Assembly: GCA_944350385.1 (NCBI GenBank)
Contig: CALVOV010000001.1
Coordinates: 1 to 64,000, forward strand
Direction of reading: 5' to 3'
From: an uncultured Bacilli bacterium
GTDB lineage: Bacteria; Bacillota_I; Bacilli_A; RF39; UBA660
DNA length: 64,000 bases
Part shown: in pieces, positions 47,100 through 54,726 of the stretch
Layout of the letters: each line of letters begins with the position of its first letter
Numbering within the stretch: the stretch's first letter is position 1
Made by a program: the position numbers and the translations under genes
The notes under the pieces: generated by a model
The model's input: the letters and a program-made list of their open reading frames with translations, nothing else
The model's database searches: none
What the model was told of the DNA's origin: nothing

Positions 47100-47717
47100 A
47101 TGTATTGTAGTAAATGTGGAAGTCAAGTATTAGCTACCGATAAATATTGTTCATTTTGTGGTGCGTTAATATCTAATACTGATTATACTGATTATTCGAA
47201 TAATTTTCAAAATAGTAATTATTATACTGATAATTCTGATACTACTTTAGAAAATATCTTTATTGGGGAAAATTATGAAGCAATACGTAAAAAAATTTTT
47301 TCCTTTCCTGCTATGTTCTTTGGTCTTTTATATTTCCTTTATCGTAAATTTTATTCTGGATTTTTCCTTTTCCTTGTAGTTAATGTTTTAGTATTGGGGT
47401 TAATTCCAGAATTAGCATTTATTATTCCTTTTGTTTTTGGCTTTTTATTTAATAAATTATATTTAAAATTTGTAGAATATAAGGTTAATAAAATTAAAAG
47501 TCAATTTATTGGTACAAATGAGGAATTAAGAGCAAGATTAATAAAAAAAGGTGGAACTAGTTGGTTAGGACCTATTATTTATATTATATTTTCAGTTTTA
47601 CTTTCATTTATTATAATGGTTATATTTTTTCTAATTATATTTAATATAAATGTATCAGGTGAAAATCCAATAGAAAATGATTTTACATTTGAGCCACAAA
47701 TAGTATTTAAAATTTAA
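47100..47717 (+). CDS. Zinc-ribbon membrane protein (DUF2628-like)
   Basis: A 205-residue protein with a short N-terminal zinc ribbon (C3, C6, C17, C20), a Thr/Tyr/Asn-rich linker, and about four hydrophobic helices in the rest. The helix block beginning FSFPAMFFGLLYFLYRKFY resembles the DUF2628 family of small membrane proteins found with zinc ribbons in Bacilli. The function is unknown. AGCAAGGGAGTG precedes the ATG. It directly follows the HerA-like gene and is probably co-transcribed; a terminator ends the unit. Confidence 0.75.
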   Translation: MYCSKCGSQVLATDKYCSFCGALISNTDYTDYSNNFQNSNYYTDNSDTTLENIFIGENYEAIRKKIFSFPAMFFGLLYFLYRKFYSGFFLFLVVNVLVLGLIPELAFIIPFVFGFLFNKLYLKFVEYKVNKIKSQFIGTNEELRARLIKKGGTSWLGPIIYIIFSVLLSFIIMVIFFLIIFNINVSGENPIENDFTFEPQIVFKI

Positions 47718-47742
47718 AAGCTTCCTTTAAAGCTTTTTTCTT
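47716..47742 (+). terminator. Intrinsic terminator after the zinc-ribbon gene
   Basis: 8-bp stem AAAAGCTT/AAGCTTTT followed by T's; overlaps the stop codon. Confidence 0.8.
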
Positions 47743-47759
47743 TTCATTTTTTTTTAATA

Positions 47760-47768
47760 TGTTATAAT
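47760..47768 (+). promoter_or_regulatory. Extended -10 promoter of ffh
   Basis: TGtTATAAT, 18 bases before the start codon. Confidence 0.6.
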
Positions 47769-47786
47769 AATAAGCAGGTGATAATT

Positions 47787-49094
47787 ATGTTTGAAAGTTT
47801 AGGGGACAGATTACAAAATGCAATTCATAAGATAAAGGGTTATGGAAAAATTACTGAAGAAAACATTTCTGAAATGATGAAAGAAATAAGATTGGCTTTA
47901 TTGGAAGCTGATGTTAACTATAAAGTAGTAAAAGAATTTACAAATACTGTTAAAGAAAAAGCTTTAGGCAGTGAAGTTGCTTCTAGTATTAATCCTGGAG
48001 ATCTGTTTGTTAAAATTGTTAAGGATGAATTAACAGAACTATTAGGTGGAGAGAATGCTCCATTAAATTTGAATGGTAATCCGGCTACTTTGATGTTGGT
48101 TGGTTTACAAGGATCAGGTAAAACGACAACTATTGCTAAAATAGCTAATTATTTAAGAAAAAAACATAATAAAAAACCATTATTAGTAGCATGTGATGTT
48201 TATAGACCTGCAGCTATTGATCAATTGAAACAATTAGGTAAACAATTAAATATTGAAGTTTATGAAGAAGGAAAGAAAAATCCCGTTGAGATTGTTGATA
48301 ATGCTATTAAATATGCAAAAGAGAATAGATATGATTATGTTTTAATAGATACAGCTGGTCGTTTACATATTGATGAAGAATTAATGAATGAGTTAGATAA
48401 TATTAGAAATTCTATTCATCCTGATGAAATATTATTAGTTATTGATTCTATGATGGGACAAGATGCTATTAATGTTATTACTGGATTTAATGATAAGTTA
48501 CCTTTAACTGGTGTTGTTTTGACTAAGCTAGATGGAGATACTAGAGGTGGAGTTGCTTTATCTGTTAGACATTTAACTAATGTTCCAATTAAGTTTATGG
48601 GTACTAGTGAAAAACTTGATGGATTGGAGATGTTTGATCCCGAGAGAATGGCCGGTAGAATTTTAGGAATGGGTGATATTGTTTCACTTGTTGAAAAAGC
48701 TACTGAATCTATTGATGAGAAAGCAGCTGAAAAAACAGCAAAAAGAATGCAAGAAGGTAAATTTGATTTAGAAGATTTTTTGGATACAATGAAACAAATG
48801 AAAAAATTAGGACCACTTGAAAATCTTTTAAAGTTAATTCCTGGTGCTAAGAAAATGGGATTAAATAATATAAAAGTTGATCCTAAGCAAATGGCTCGTA
48901 TTGAAGCAATTGTTTTATCAATGACTCCAAAAGAAAGAAGAAATCCGGAAATTATTAAGGCTAGTAGAAAAACAAGAATAGCTGCTGGTTCTGGTACTTC
49001 AGTTCAAGAGGTAAATAAGTTGTTGCAACAATTTGATCAAATGAAAAAGATGATGAAACAATTTAGTAATGGAAATTTAAAGTTACCTTTTTAG
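47787..49094 (+). CDS. ffh: Signal recognition particle protein Ffh
   Basis: Ffh binds signal sequences and 4.5S/6S RNA. The 435-residue product has the NG domain (GLQGSGKTTT, DVYRPAAIDQL, DTAGRLHID, TKLDGDTRGG, GTSEKLDGLEMFDPERMAGRI) and the Met-rich M domain (MKQMKKLGPLENLLKLIPG, then SMTPKERRNPEII and the RIAAGSG motif). Slightly shorter than typical, with a truncated C-terminal tail. The start at 47787 follows CAGGTGAT. Confidence 0.96.
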   Translation: MFESLGDRLQNAIHKIKGYGKITEENISEMMKEIRLALLEADVNYKVVKEFTNTVKEKALGSEVASSINPGDLFVKIVKDELTELLGGENAPLNLNGNPATLMLVGLQGSGKTTTIAKIANYLRKKHNKKPLLVACDVYRPAAIDQLKQLGKQLNIEVYEEGKKNPVEIVDNAIKYAKENRYDYVLIDTAGRLHIDEELMNELDNIRNSIHPDEILLVIDSMMGQDAINVITGFNDKLPLTGVVLTKLDGDTRGGVALSVRHLTNVPIKFMGTSEKLDGLEMFDPERMAGRILGMGDIVSLVEKATESIDEKAAEKTAKRMQEGKFDLEDFLDTMKQMKKLGPLENLLKLIPGAKKMGLNNIKVDPKQMARIEAIVLSMTPKERRNPEIIKASRKTRIAAGSGTSVQEVNKLLQQFDQMKKMMKQFSNGNLKLPF

Positions 49095-49144
49095 GTTTCT
49101 TTTTTTTGCTTTAGGCTAATATTATATTTATGTTTATATTTAAT

Positions 49145-49153
49145 CATAAGATA
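49145..49153 (+). promoter_or_regulatory. Candidate sporulation (sigma-K/E) -10 of the CotD-like gene
   Basis: CATAagaTA matches the sigma-K -10 CATAnnnTA. No AC at the expected -35 place; ATATT at 49124 could be a sigma-E -35. Confidence 0.35.
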
Positions 49154-49170
49154 AATTAGGAGGTATTTGT

Positions 49171-49488
49171 ATGTATAATAATGATGTGGTGAACAATTTA
49201 TACGTTGATGGTAATAATAATAATATAGATAGTAAAATGAGTAATGAAATGAATATGACTATGTTAGGTCAGCAGTCTCCACAGATGATGGCTAATCCTA
49301 TTACTGAGGGAGTACAAGAAAAATGTGTTCATCGTACAATAGTACATGATGTTCCACATGTTTGCCCAATTCATACTCGTGTGATTAATCATCATGTTTA
49401 TAGACATTTTTATCAACCTAGATATACATGTAGTGAAGAAAATACTGTAAGTAATGTTCAATGTGGTTCTTGTTGTAATTATCGATAG
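49171..49488 (+). CDS. CotD-like spore coat protein
   Basis: A 105-residue protein rich in His, Cys, Asn and Tyr. The core (HVCPIHTRVINHHVYRHFY) resembles the CotD family of inner-coat proteins, where a similar HPSHT-T-x-V-NHH-x-(Y/F)-K-H core is found. The N-terminal ~45 residues are Asn/Met-rich with no fold evident. Five Cys residues may cross-link in the coat. AGGAGGT precedes the ATG, and it is monocistronic with a terminator. A possible sigma-K or sigma-E -10 lies just upstream. Confidence 0.78.
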   Translation: MYNNDVVNNLYVDGNNNNIDSKMSNEMNMTMLGQQSPQMMANPITEGVQEKCVHRTIVHDVPHVCPIHTRVINHHVYRHFYQPRYTCSEENTVSNVQCGSCCNYR

Positions 49489-49493
49489 TTATG

Positions 49494-49516
49494 AGGGTGT
49501 TTAACATCCTTTTTTA
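49494..49516 (+). terminator. Intrinsic terminator after the CotD-like gene
   Basis: 7-bp stem AGGGTGT/ACATCCT with one G-T pair (49494-49510) followed by T's. Confidence 0.7.
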
Positions 49517-49547
49517 TGTAAATTTTTTGTCTAATTATTTACTTTTA

Positions 49548-49576
49548 TTGATAATTTAGTTTAAGTAGTTTATTCT
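49548..49576 (+). promoter_or_regulatory. Sigma-A promoter of rpoZ
   Basis: TTGATA (49548-49553), 17-base spacer, TATTCT (49571-49576). Confidence 0.6.
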
Positions 49577-49597
49577 AATAATAAGGAGTGTGATATT

Positions 49598-49804
49598 ATG
49601 ATATATCCTTCTATTGATAAACTTCTTAATATAGTTGATTCAAAATATGAATTGGTACACATAGCTGCTAGAAGAAGCAAGCAAATGTCAAAAGATGGAT
49701 TATTTCAACTACCTGAGAATGAATACAAAAGCAAAAAAAATATCGGAAGAGCTCTTGAGGAAGTTGCAGCTGGCCTTATTGAGATTAAGAAAAAGGAGCA
49801 ATAG
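49598..49804 (+). CDS. rpoZ: RNA polymerase omega subunit
   Basis: Omega stabilises the beta' subunit in RNA polymerase. The 68-residue product shows MIYPSIDKLLNIVDSKYELV, AARRSKQM and the GRALEEVAAGLI helix, in line with the family. AAGGAGTG precedes the ATG. The gmk gene, which usually lies upstream, is not here. The stop codon lies in a terminator hairpin. Confidence 0.93.
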   Translation: MIYPSIDKLLNIVDSKYELVHIAARRSKQMSKDGLFQLPENEYKSKKNIGRALEEVAAGLIEIKKKEQ

Positions 49805-49820
49805 TTCCTTTTTTTTATAT
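49791..49820 (+). terminator. Intrinsic terminator after rpoZ
   Basis: 7-bp stem AAAAGGA/TCCTTTT (49791-49812) followed by T's. Confidence 0.78.
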
Positions 49821-49828
49821 ATTTTTTT

Positions 49829-49837
49829 TGATATACT
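49829..49837 (+). promoter_or_regulatory. Extended -10 promoter of recX
   Basis: TGaTATACT, 16 bases before the start codon. Confidence 0.5.
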
Positions 49838-49853
49838 TTTTTTGGGTGATGGT

Positions 49854-50603
49854 ATGAAAATACTTAAGTATAAAAAAATATCTAATGGCCGTTACAAAGT
49901 CATTTTAGACAATAGTGAATTGGTTTTGTATGAAGATGTTATTTTAAAATATAATTTATTAATAAATAAAGAAATTGATGATAATGAATTAATAAATATT
50001 AATAATGATAATCAATTTTTCGAAGTTTATTATTGTGCTTTGCAAAGTCTAAAATCAAGATTTAAAAGTGAGTATGATGTATATAATTTATTATTAAAAA
50101 AGTCTTATCCTAATGATTTAGTTGATTTGGCTATTGAAAAATTAATCGTCCAGGGTTATTTAGATGATTCAAGTTTTGCTAAAGCATATATTAATAATCA
50201 AATAGTCACAACTAATAAGGGACCGAATAAAATAAGAAAAGAATTGCTAGTTCATCATGTTGATCCTAATATTATTAATGAACAAATTGCATTATTTTCA
50301 GAAGAAGAACAATTAGAAAAAATTACTAAGTTAGCTAATCGCCTTAATAATAATAATAGAAGTAAAGGTGGAAGCGTTTTAAAAAATAAAATATTTAATT
50401 ATTTAGTTAATTATGGTTATGATATTTCTTTAATACAAGATGTTTTAAATAGTCTTGATTTTTCTATCGATAATGATATTGCTAAGAAGGAATATGATAA
50501 AATATACAGAAAGTTATCTCGTAAATATTCTGGAGATGAGTTAATGAGAAAAGTTCATGAAAAGATGTATATGAAAGGATTGCATTATGAAGAAGTTGAG
50601 TAA
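49854..50603 (+). CDS. recX: RecA regulator RecX
   Basis: RecX binds RecA filaments and limits strand exchange. The 249-residue product has the tandem three-helix repeats of the family, including KSEYDVYNLLLKKSYP, LIVQGYLDDSSFAKAYI (the conserved GYLDD.FA segment), and KGPNKIRKELL. The size fits Gram-positive RecX (about 260). The start at 49854 follows TTGGGTGATGG; a longer upstream frame exists but overlaps rpoZ and has no site. Its end overlaps the next gene by 17 bases. Confidence 0.9.
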   Translation: MKILKYKKISNGRYKVILDNSELVLYEDVILKYNLLINKEIDDNELININNDNQFFEVYYCALQSLKSRFKSEYDVYNLLLKKSYPNDLVDLAIEKLIVQGYLDDSSFAKAYINNQIVTTNKGPNKIRKELLVHHVDPNIINEQIALFSEEEQLEKITKLANRLNNNNRSKGGSVLKNKIFNYLVNYGYDISLIQDVLNSLDFSIDNDIAKKEYDKIYRKLSRKYSGDELMRKVHEKMYMKGLHYEEVE

Positions 50604-51999
50604 TAAAAAAATATATATTCCTTTATTTTTACTTTTTTTTAGTTTTTCGTGTTTTTTATGTACTTTTTTAGTTAAAGAAAGTGATTATTTTTGGCATATT
50701 ACTGCTGGGAAATATATGTTTTTGAATGGTCCGCTAAAAGAGGATGTTTTCTCTTGGGTTTTGAATGGAACCTACTGGATGAGTCATGAATGGTTGTTTG
50801 AATTATTTATTTATTTTTTAAAAGTGATATTTGGCAATTTTAGTATGCTCATTTATATATTTTCATCTTTATTTATGTTTTATATAATTATATATTTATA
50901 TAATAAAGAAAAGATTAATAAAAATTTATTTTTTACTACTTGTTGGATAGCTTGTTCCTTGATTTTTATTCTTGTAATGCAAGCACGACCACATTTTATA
51001 AGTTATTTATTTTTGTCTTTAACATTATATTTTATTTTAGATTTAGTTCGTAATGAAGATTCTAAAAAAATTTATTTTCTTCCTTTATTAACAATTTTAT
51101 GGGCTAATTTCCATGGTGGATCTAGTAATTTAGGATACTTGTTTTGCTTTTTTACTTTTTTTATAGGATTATTTCAATTTAAATTTGAAAAAATTGAGGC
51201 TAAAAGATTAAGTAAAAGTCAATTAAAAAAGTTATTTATTATTGGTTTTATTTCAATTATTTGTACTATGATAAATATTCATGGTATTAAAATGACTTTT
51301 TATCCATATTTAAATATGTTAGACAAAACTATGTTAGAGAATATTACAGAGTGGGCTCCTACTGATATAAATAATTTGACTCATTTACCTTTTTATGTTT
51401 TAAGTCTTATTATTTTAGGAATATTGTTATTTAGTAAGAAAAAAATACAATTATTAGATATAACTTTTATTGGATTAGGAATTTATTTAGGCTTAAAAAG
51501 CTTACGATTTTGGCCATATTTATATATAATTTCATCATTTTTTGTATTTAATTATATTAGTAAATTTAAATTTGATAATATGAAATTTATTATGATTTTT
51601 TTATCATCTTTTCTCTTGATTTCTAGTGTTTTTAACTTTGATAAAGTATATTCTGAAATAAACAAAGAAAATTTACATGTTGATAAAAAAATCATTGATA
51701 CAATTAAAGAGGTAAAACCTAAAAGATTATTCAATTATTATGGTTATGGTGGAGAATTAATATATCATAATATTTTAGTTTTTATAGATGGTAGAGCAGA
51801 TTTGTATTCTGAAAATGGTGTATTTACTGATTATTTACATATTAAAAATATGCAATATGATTATAAAGAATTGATGAATAAATATGATTTTGATTATTTT
51901 CTTGTAACAAAGGGTAGTACTTTAGAAAAATATCTTAGAACATTAAAGTATCAAAAAATAATAGAGTCTAATGGAATATTATTATATAAGAAGGTATAA
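50587..51999 (+). CDS. Polytopic membrane protein, probable GT-C-fold glycosyltransferase
   Basis: A 470-residue membrane protein with about ten hydrophobic helices. The first external loop has ESDYFWHITAGKYMFLNGPL followed by KEDVFSW, a pattern of acidic-x-x-W-H...G...D-x-F-S seen near the start of many uncharacterised GT-C-type membrane glycosyltransferases, where the acidic residue is catalytic. A C-terminal part (from about 380) is a small external domain. Substrate unknown; it could glycosylate surface proteins or polymer. Its start overlaps recX by 17 bases, so it is co-expressed. Ends in a terminator facing prsA. Confidence 0.7.
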   Translation: MKKLSNKKIYIPLFLLFFSFSCFLCTFLVKESDYFWHITAGKYMFLNGPLKEDVFSWVLNGTYWMSHEWLFELFIYFLKVIFGNFSMLIYIFSSLFMFYIIIYLYNKEKINKNLFFTTCWIACSLIFILVMQARPHFISYLFLSLTLYFILDLVRNEDSKKIYFLPLLTILWANFHGGSSNLGYLFCFFTFFIGLFQFKFEKIEAKRLSKSQLKKLFIIGFISIICTMINIHGIKMTFYPYLNMLDKTMLENITEWAPTDINNLTHLPFYVLSLIILGILLFSKKKIQLLDITFIGLGIYLGLKSLRFWPYLYIISSFFVFNYISKFKFDNMKFIMIFLSSFLLISSVFNFDKVYSEINKENLHVDKKIIDTIKEVKPKRLFNYYGYGGELIYHNILVFIDGRADLYSENGVFTDYLHIKNMQYDYKELMNKYDFDYFLVTKGSTLEKYLRTLKYQKIIESNGILLYKKV

Positions 52000-52028
52000 A
52001 AAAAGCTCATTTAAATGAGCTTTTTTTT
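51999..52028. terminator. Bidirectional terminator between the GT-C-like gene and prsA
   Basis: Perfect palindrome AAAAGCTCATTT/AAATGAGCTTTT (52001-52024) with A and T flanks. Confidence 0.87.
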
Positions 52029-53022
52029 ATTCAGTAGTTGCTGAAGCTTTTTCAATAATTCTATCCATTAAATCGTTATATGCTTTCTTTAAATTACTAT
52101 CATTCCATGTAATACCATTTTCTTCTCTGATAGCAATTAATGTTTCATAATAAAGAGTAGTATCTTCTTGTAGTTTTTTTTCTCTTATTTTTTCTACAAC
52201 TTCATCTTTTACATCTTCTAGTTCTGGTTTTTTAGATTGTTTAGTTTTTAAAATAATATGATAACCATAAGAAGTTTTAACTGGCTCTTTAGTATATTCA
52301 TTAACTTTTAAATCAGCACAAGCTTTAGAAAATTCTTCAACCATATCATCATATGCGAAACTTCCTAAATCTCCGCCTTTATTAGCAGTTGCTTTATCAT
52401 CAGAATATTCCTTAGCTAAGTCATCGAAATTTTCTCCATCATTTAATTTTTTAATTACCTCTTTGGCTTCTTCTAAGGCTTTATCTTCAGCTTCTTTTTT
52501 CTCTTCTTCAGATGCATCCTCATCAGTATCAGCTTTAATTAAAATATGTTTGGCTGTCATGTCACCATAGATATTATCTTCATAATATTTATTAATTTCG
52601 TCATCCTTAATATTTTTTTCTATGTAATCATTAACAGCTTGTTCTCTTTTATATTCTAATCTTAAAAGTTCTTCTAGTTCATCTTCATCATTAGCACCAA
52701 AATATTGTTGAATAAATTGAGTGAATGAGTCCTCATCTGGATAGTATTCTTTTATTTGATCAATTTGTCCCTGAACATTTTCGTCTTCATCTTTATCTGA
52801 TTTATATTTTTCATCAAATAATTTATGATCTATCATATCTACTAATATAGAAATATTATTTTCACTGATTTCTTTATAGTAGTCATTAATAGATATTTCT
52901 CCATCTTCGAATCCTACTACAGCTTTAGAACTTAAATTTACTTCTTTTCCACATCCTGTTGTTAATAGTGATGCAATTAAAAAAAATGAACTTACTCCTA
53001 ATATTATCTTCTTGTTTTTCAT
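52027..53022 (-). CDS. prsA: PrsA-type foldase lipoprotein (peptidyl-prolyl isomerase)
   Basis: PrsA folds secreted proteins at the outer face of the membrane. The 331-residue product has a lipoprotein signal (hydrophobic helix then LLTTGCG, with Thr at -3 being somewhat atypical), an N-terminal SurA-like part, and a parvulin domain (about 153-265: MTAKHILIKA, the Glu/Ala-rich insert, GENFDDLAKEYSDD, GGDLGSF, then SYGYHIILK). AGGAGGT precedes the ATG. It may assist the large exported proteins of the window, but this is a guess. Confidence 0.93.
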   Translation of the reverse strand: MKNKKIILGVSSFFLIASLLTTGCGKEVNLSSKAVVGFEDGEISINDYYKEISENNISILVDMIDHKLFDEKYKSDKDEDENVQGQIDQIKEYYPDEDSFTQFIQQYFGANDEDELEELLRLEYKREQAVNDYIEKNIKDDEINKYYEDNIYGDMTAKHILIKADTDEDASEEEKKEAEDKALEEAKEVIKKLNDGENFDDLAKEYSDDKATANKGGDLGSFAYDDMVEEFSKACADLKVNEYTKEPVKTSYGYHIILKTKQSKKPELEDVKDEVVEKIREKKLQEDTTLYYETLIAIREENGITWNDSNLKKAYNDLMDRIIEKASATTE

Positions 53023-53086
53023 ACTAACCTCCTGTAAATTATAATAGCAAAAAAATAATTTTAGTGCAATAAATTATAGATATAAT

Positions 53087-53114
53087 CACAAATTCTTAAA
53101 ATTTCCATAAAATA
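53087..53114 (+). promoter_or_regulatory. Sigma-K promoter for two tiny sporulation genes
   Basis: CACA (AC at 53088-53089), then 16 bases, then CATAAAATA (53106-53114), matches the sigma-K pattern AC-N16-CATAnnnTA. It is placed 31 bases before the first start codon. Confidence 0.65.
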
Positions 53115-53144
53115 AAATGAATACTAAAAAAAGGAGGAGTTAAT

Positions 53145-53246
53145 ATGTGTAATAATACAACTTCAAATTCATCAACTAATTCAGCTGCTGCTATTGTGTT
53201 AGTATTATTTATTCTTTTAATAATTATCTTAGGTGCATATATTTAA
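53145..53246 (+). CDS. Tiny YjcZ-like sporulation membrane protein (33 aa)
   Basis: The product has a polar start (MCNNTTSNSSTNSAAA) and one hydrophobic helix ending in a Gly-Ala-Tyr-Ile. This layout (polar Ser/Asn/Gly start plus an IVLVLFILLIIILGA-type helix) is that of the YjcZ family of sporulation proteins in Bacilli. AAAGGAGGAG precedes the ATG. A sigma-K promoter lies upstream. Too short for ordinary gene finders. The family assignment rests on composition and layout. Confidence 0.75.
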   Translation: MCNNTTSNSSTNSAAAIVLVLFILLIIILGAYI

Positions 53247-53260
53247 GGAGGTGAGTAGTT

Positions 53261-53395
53261 GTGAATAATTGTACAGAAACAAATAATACTTGCTCTCACA
53301 GAAAAGGAAATAATGGTTTTGTAATTATTATAATTCTATATATATTATTAGCAATTATATTGGGTGGAGCATTTAATAATAATAACTTCTATTAA
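53261..53395 (+). CDS. Second tiny YjcZ-like sporulation membrane protein (44 aa, GTG start)
   Basis: Begins at a GTG, 6 bases after AAGGAGGTGAG, a near-perfect ribosome site that overlaps the stop of the first tiny gene. The product has a polar start (MNNCTETNNTCSHRKGNNG), one helix (FVIIIILYILLAIILGGAF) and a short Asn-rich end. It has the same layout as its neighbour, suggesting a tandem duplication. Two cysteines in the polar part could form cross-links. Followed by a bidirectional terminator. Confidence 0.75.
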   Translation: MNNCTETNNTCSHRKGNNGFVIIIILYILLAIILGGAFNNNNFY

Positions 53396-53396
53396 A

Positions 53397-53434
53397 AAAT
53401 AAAATACAAAGATTTTTCTTTGTATTTTATTTTG
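53397..53434. terminator. Bidirectional terminator between the tiny genes and the HIT gene
   Basis: Perfect 12-bp stem (53401-53412 with 53417-53428, loop TTTT) with A and T flanks. Confidence 0.87.
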
Positions 53435-53822
53435 TTATTTTATTGAATACTTCTTCAAGATCCATTATTTTAGATTTATCATAATTGAAATCAGCATTAT
53501 CATCTTTATATCTTGGAATTAAGTGAATGTGATAATGTTTTATTTCTTGACCTAAATCATTATTTTGTGCTAATGTTAATCCTTCACAGTTTAGTTTTTC
53601 TTTTAGTAGAGGATATATCTTAGTTCTAATTATTTGAATCATGTGAATAATTACTTCATCTGATGTATCCATTAAATTTTCCATATGTTTCTTTGGTAAA
53701 ACTAATAGATGACCATTGGTATTGGGGTTGATATTCATAATAATTTTTATTTGCTCATCCTCATAAATAGTTTTTGATGGTAATTCATTATTAATAATTT
53801 TACAAAATATACAATTTTCCAT
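53427..53822 (-). CDS. HIT-family nucleotide hydrolase/transferase
   Basis: A 131-residue histidine-triad protein. It starts with CIFCKIINNELPSK (the family's two zinc-binding Cys residues), has the GHLLVLPKKH segment, and ends with HYHIHLIPRY carrying the catalytic H-x-H-x-H. It likely hydrolyses adenosine phosphoramidates or dinucleoside polyphosphates. TTAGGAGGT precedes the ATG. It is the second gene after the 251-residue membrane-anchored protein on the same strand (10-base gap). Confidence 0.92.
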   Translation of the reverse strand: MENCIFCKIINNELPSKTIYEDEQIKIIMNINPNTNGHLLVLPKKHMENLMDTSDEVIIHMIQIIRTKIYPLLKEKLNCEGLTLAQNNDLGQEIKHYHIHLIPRYKDDNADFNYDKSKIMDLEEVFNKITK

Positions 53823-53832
53823 ATTTGACCTC

Positions 53833-54588
53833 CTAATTCAAATACTCATAAGTTATATTATAAGTATTTAGCAAATTGCTTTTTTTCTTATTTAGTATAT
53901 CATTAATTATATTGTTTAGATTATTATCATTGATAATTTTACTATCAAGATTATTAATTTTGATTGCTATAGTTTCATCTTCGGGGTTATCTATAATAAA
54001 TGTATAGTTTTTTGGTGTTATTTGTTTATTAGTTAAATTGTTATTAAATCCTTTTAACGTACTACATATATTTTTAGTATCAAACTTTTCTACAGAAATA
54101 TCTGCTTCTAAGTTGTATATTTTTATTTGCTCTGGTGTCTTGCTATTGATTATTTTATTTCTTATTGTTTCGGTATATTTATCTAATGTTTTAGGAATAG
54201 TAACTTTAAAAGTAGTTCCGGTTTTCTTTTTTATATTTTCGATAATTTTTTCTTCTTGAAATGATATTATCGATTGTCCTTCTATATAGTCTTTTTTATA
54301 TGTATCAGTAAATTCCTTGTTTTTATAATATACATAGAAATAGTAATTTTCATTATTTTTATCAAGTACTTTTGCTTCATATCGCATGTTTTTATATTCT
54401 ACATTATTTAGTTTTAAATTAGTTGCTAAATCATGATAGTTGTTATTTAGATATGTTGATATTTTTTCAGTTACTTTTGGTATTTTTAATGGAGATATTT
54501 TTTCATTAACTATTATTACTCCAAATACTACGAAAACTATAAGAAAAAGAAGAGACATTTGAATCATTAGTTTTTTTTGCTCTTTCAT
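53833..54588 (-). CDS. Single-pass membrane protein of unknown function
   Basis: Not recognised. The 251-residue product has an N-terminal membrane helix (about 9-28) and an external Lys/Asn/Ile-rich part with no Cys pair or recognisable motif; alternating hydrophobic residues suggest beta structure. GTGGTGG precedes the ATG. It lies upstream of the HIT gene, with which it is probably co-transcribed, and diverges from the acidic coiled-coil gene at 54727. Confidence 0.65.
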   Translation of the reverse strand: MKEQKKLMIQMSLLFLIVFVVFGVIIVNEKISPLKIPKVTEKISTYLNNNYHDLATNLKLNNVEYKNMRYEAKVLDKNNENYYFYVYYKNKEFTDTYKKDYIEGQSIISFQEEKIIENIKKKTGTTFKVTIPKTLDKYTETIRNKIINSKTPEQIKIYNLEADISVEKFDTKNICSTLKGFNNNLTNKQITPKNYTFIIDNPEDETIAIKINNLDSKIINDNNLNNIINDILNKKKSNLLNTYNITYEYLN

Positions 54589-54726
54589 GTTACCACCACT
54601 TTTATTTTATACTAATTATTTTTTTTATGCAATTTTTACTAGCTATTTTAAAAAGATTGTTGTGTTGACTTTTTTTTTGTGTTAATATTAAAGAAGATAA
54701 AAGAATAAAATAGGTGGTGTGTTTAT

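Noticed and set aside
49695-49853. Upstream extension of recX into rpoZ
   Set aside because: Starting at 49695 would overlap rpoZ in another frame and has no ribosome site; the ATG at 49854 has a GGTGAT site and gives the normal RecX length.
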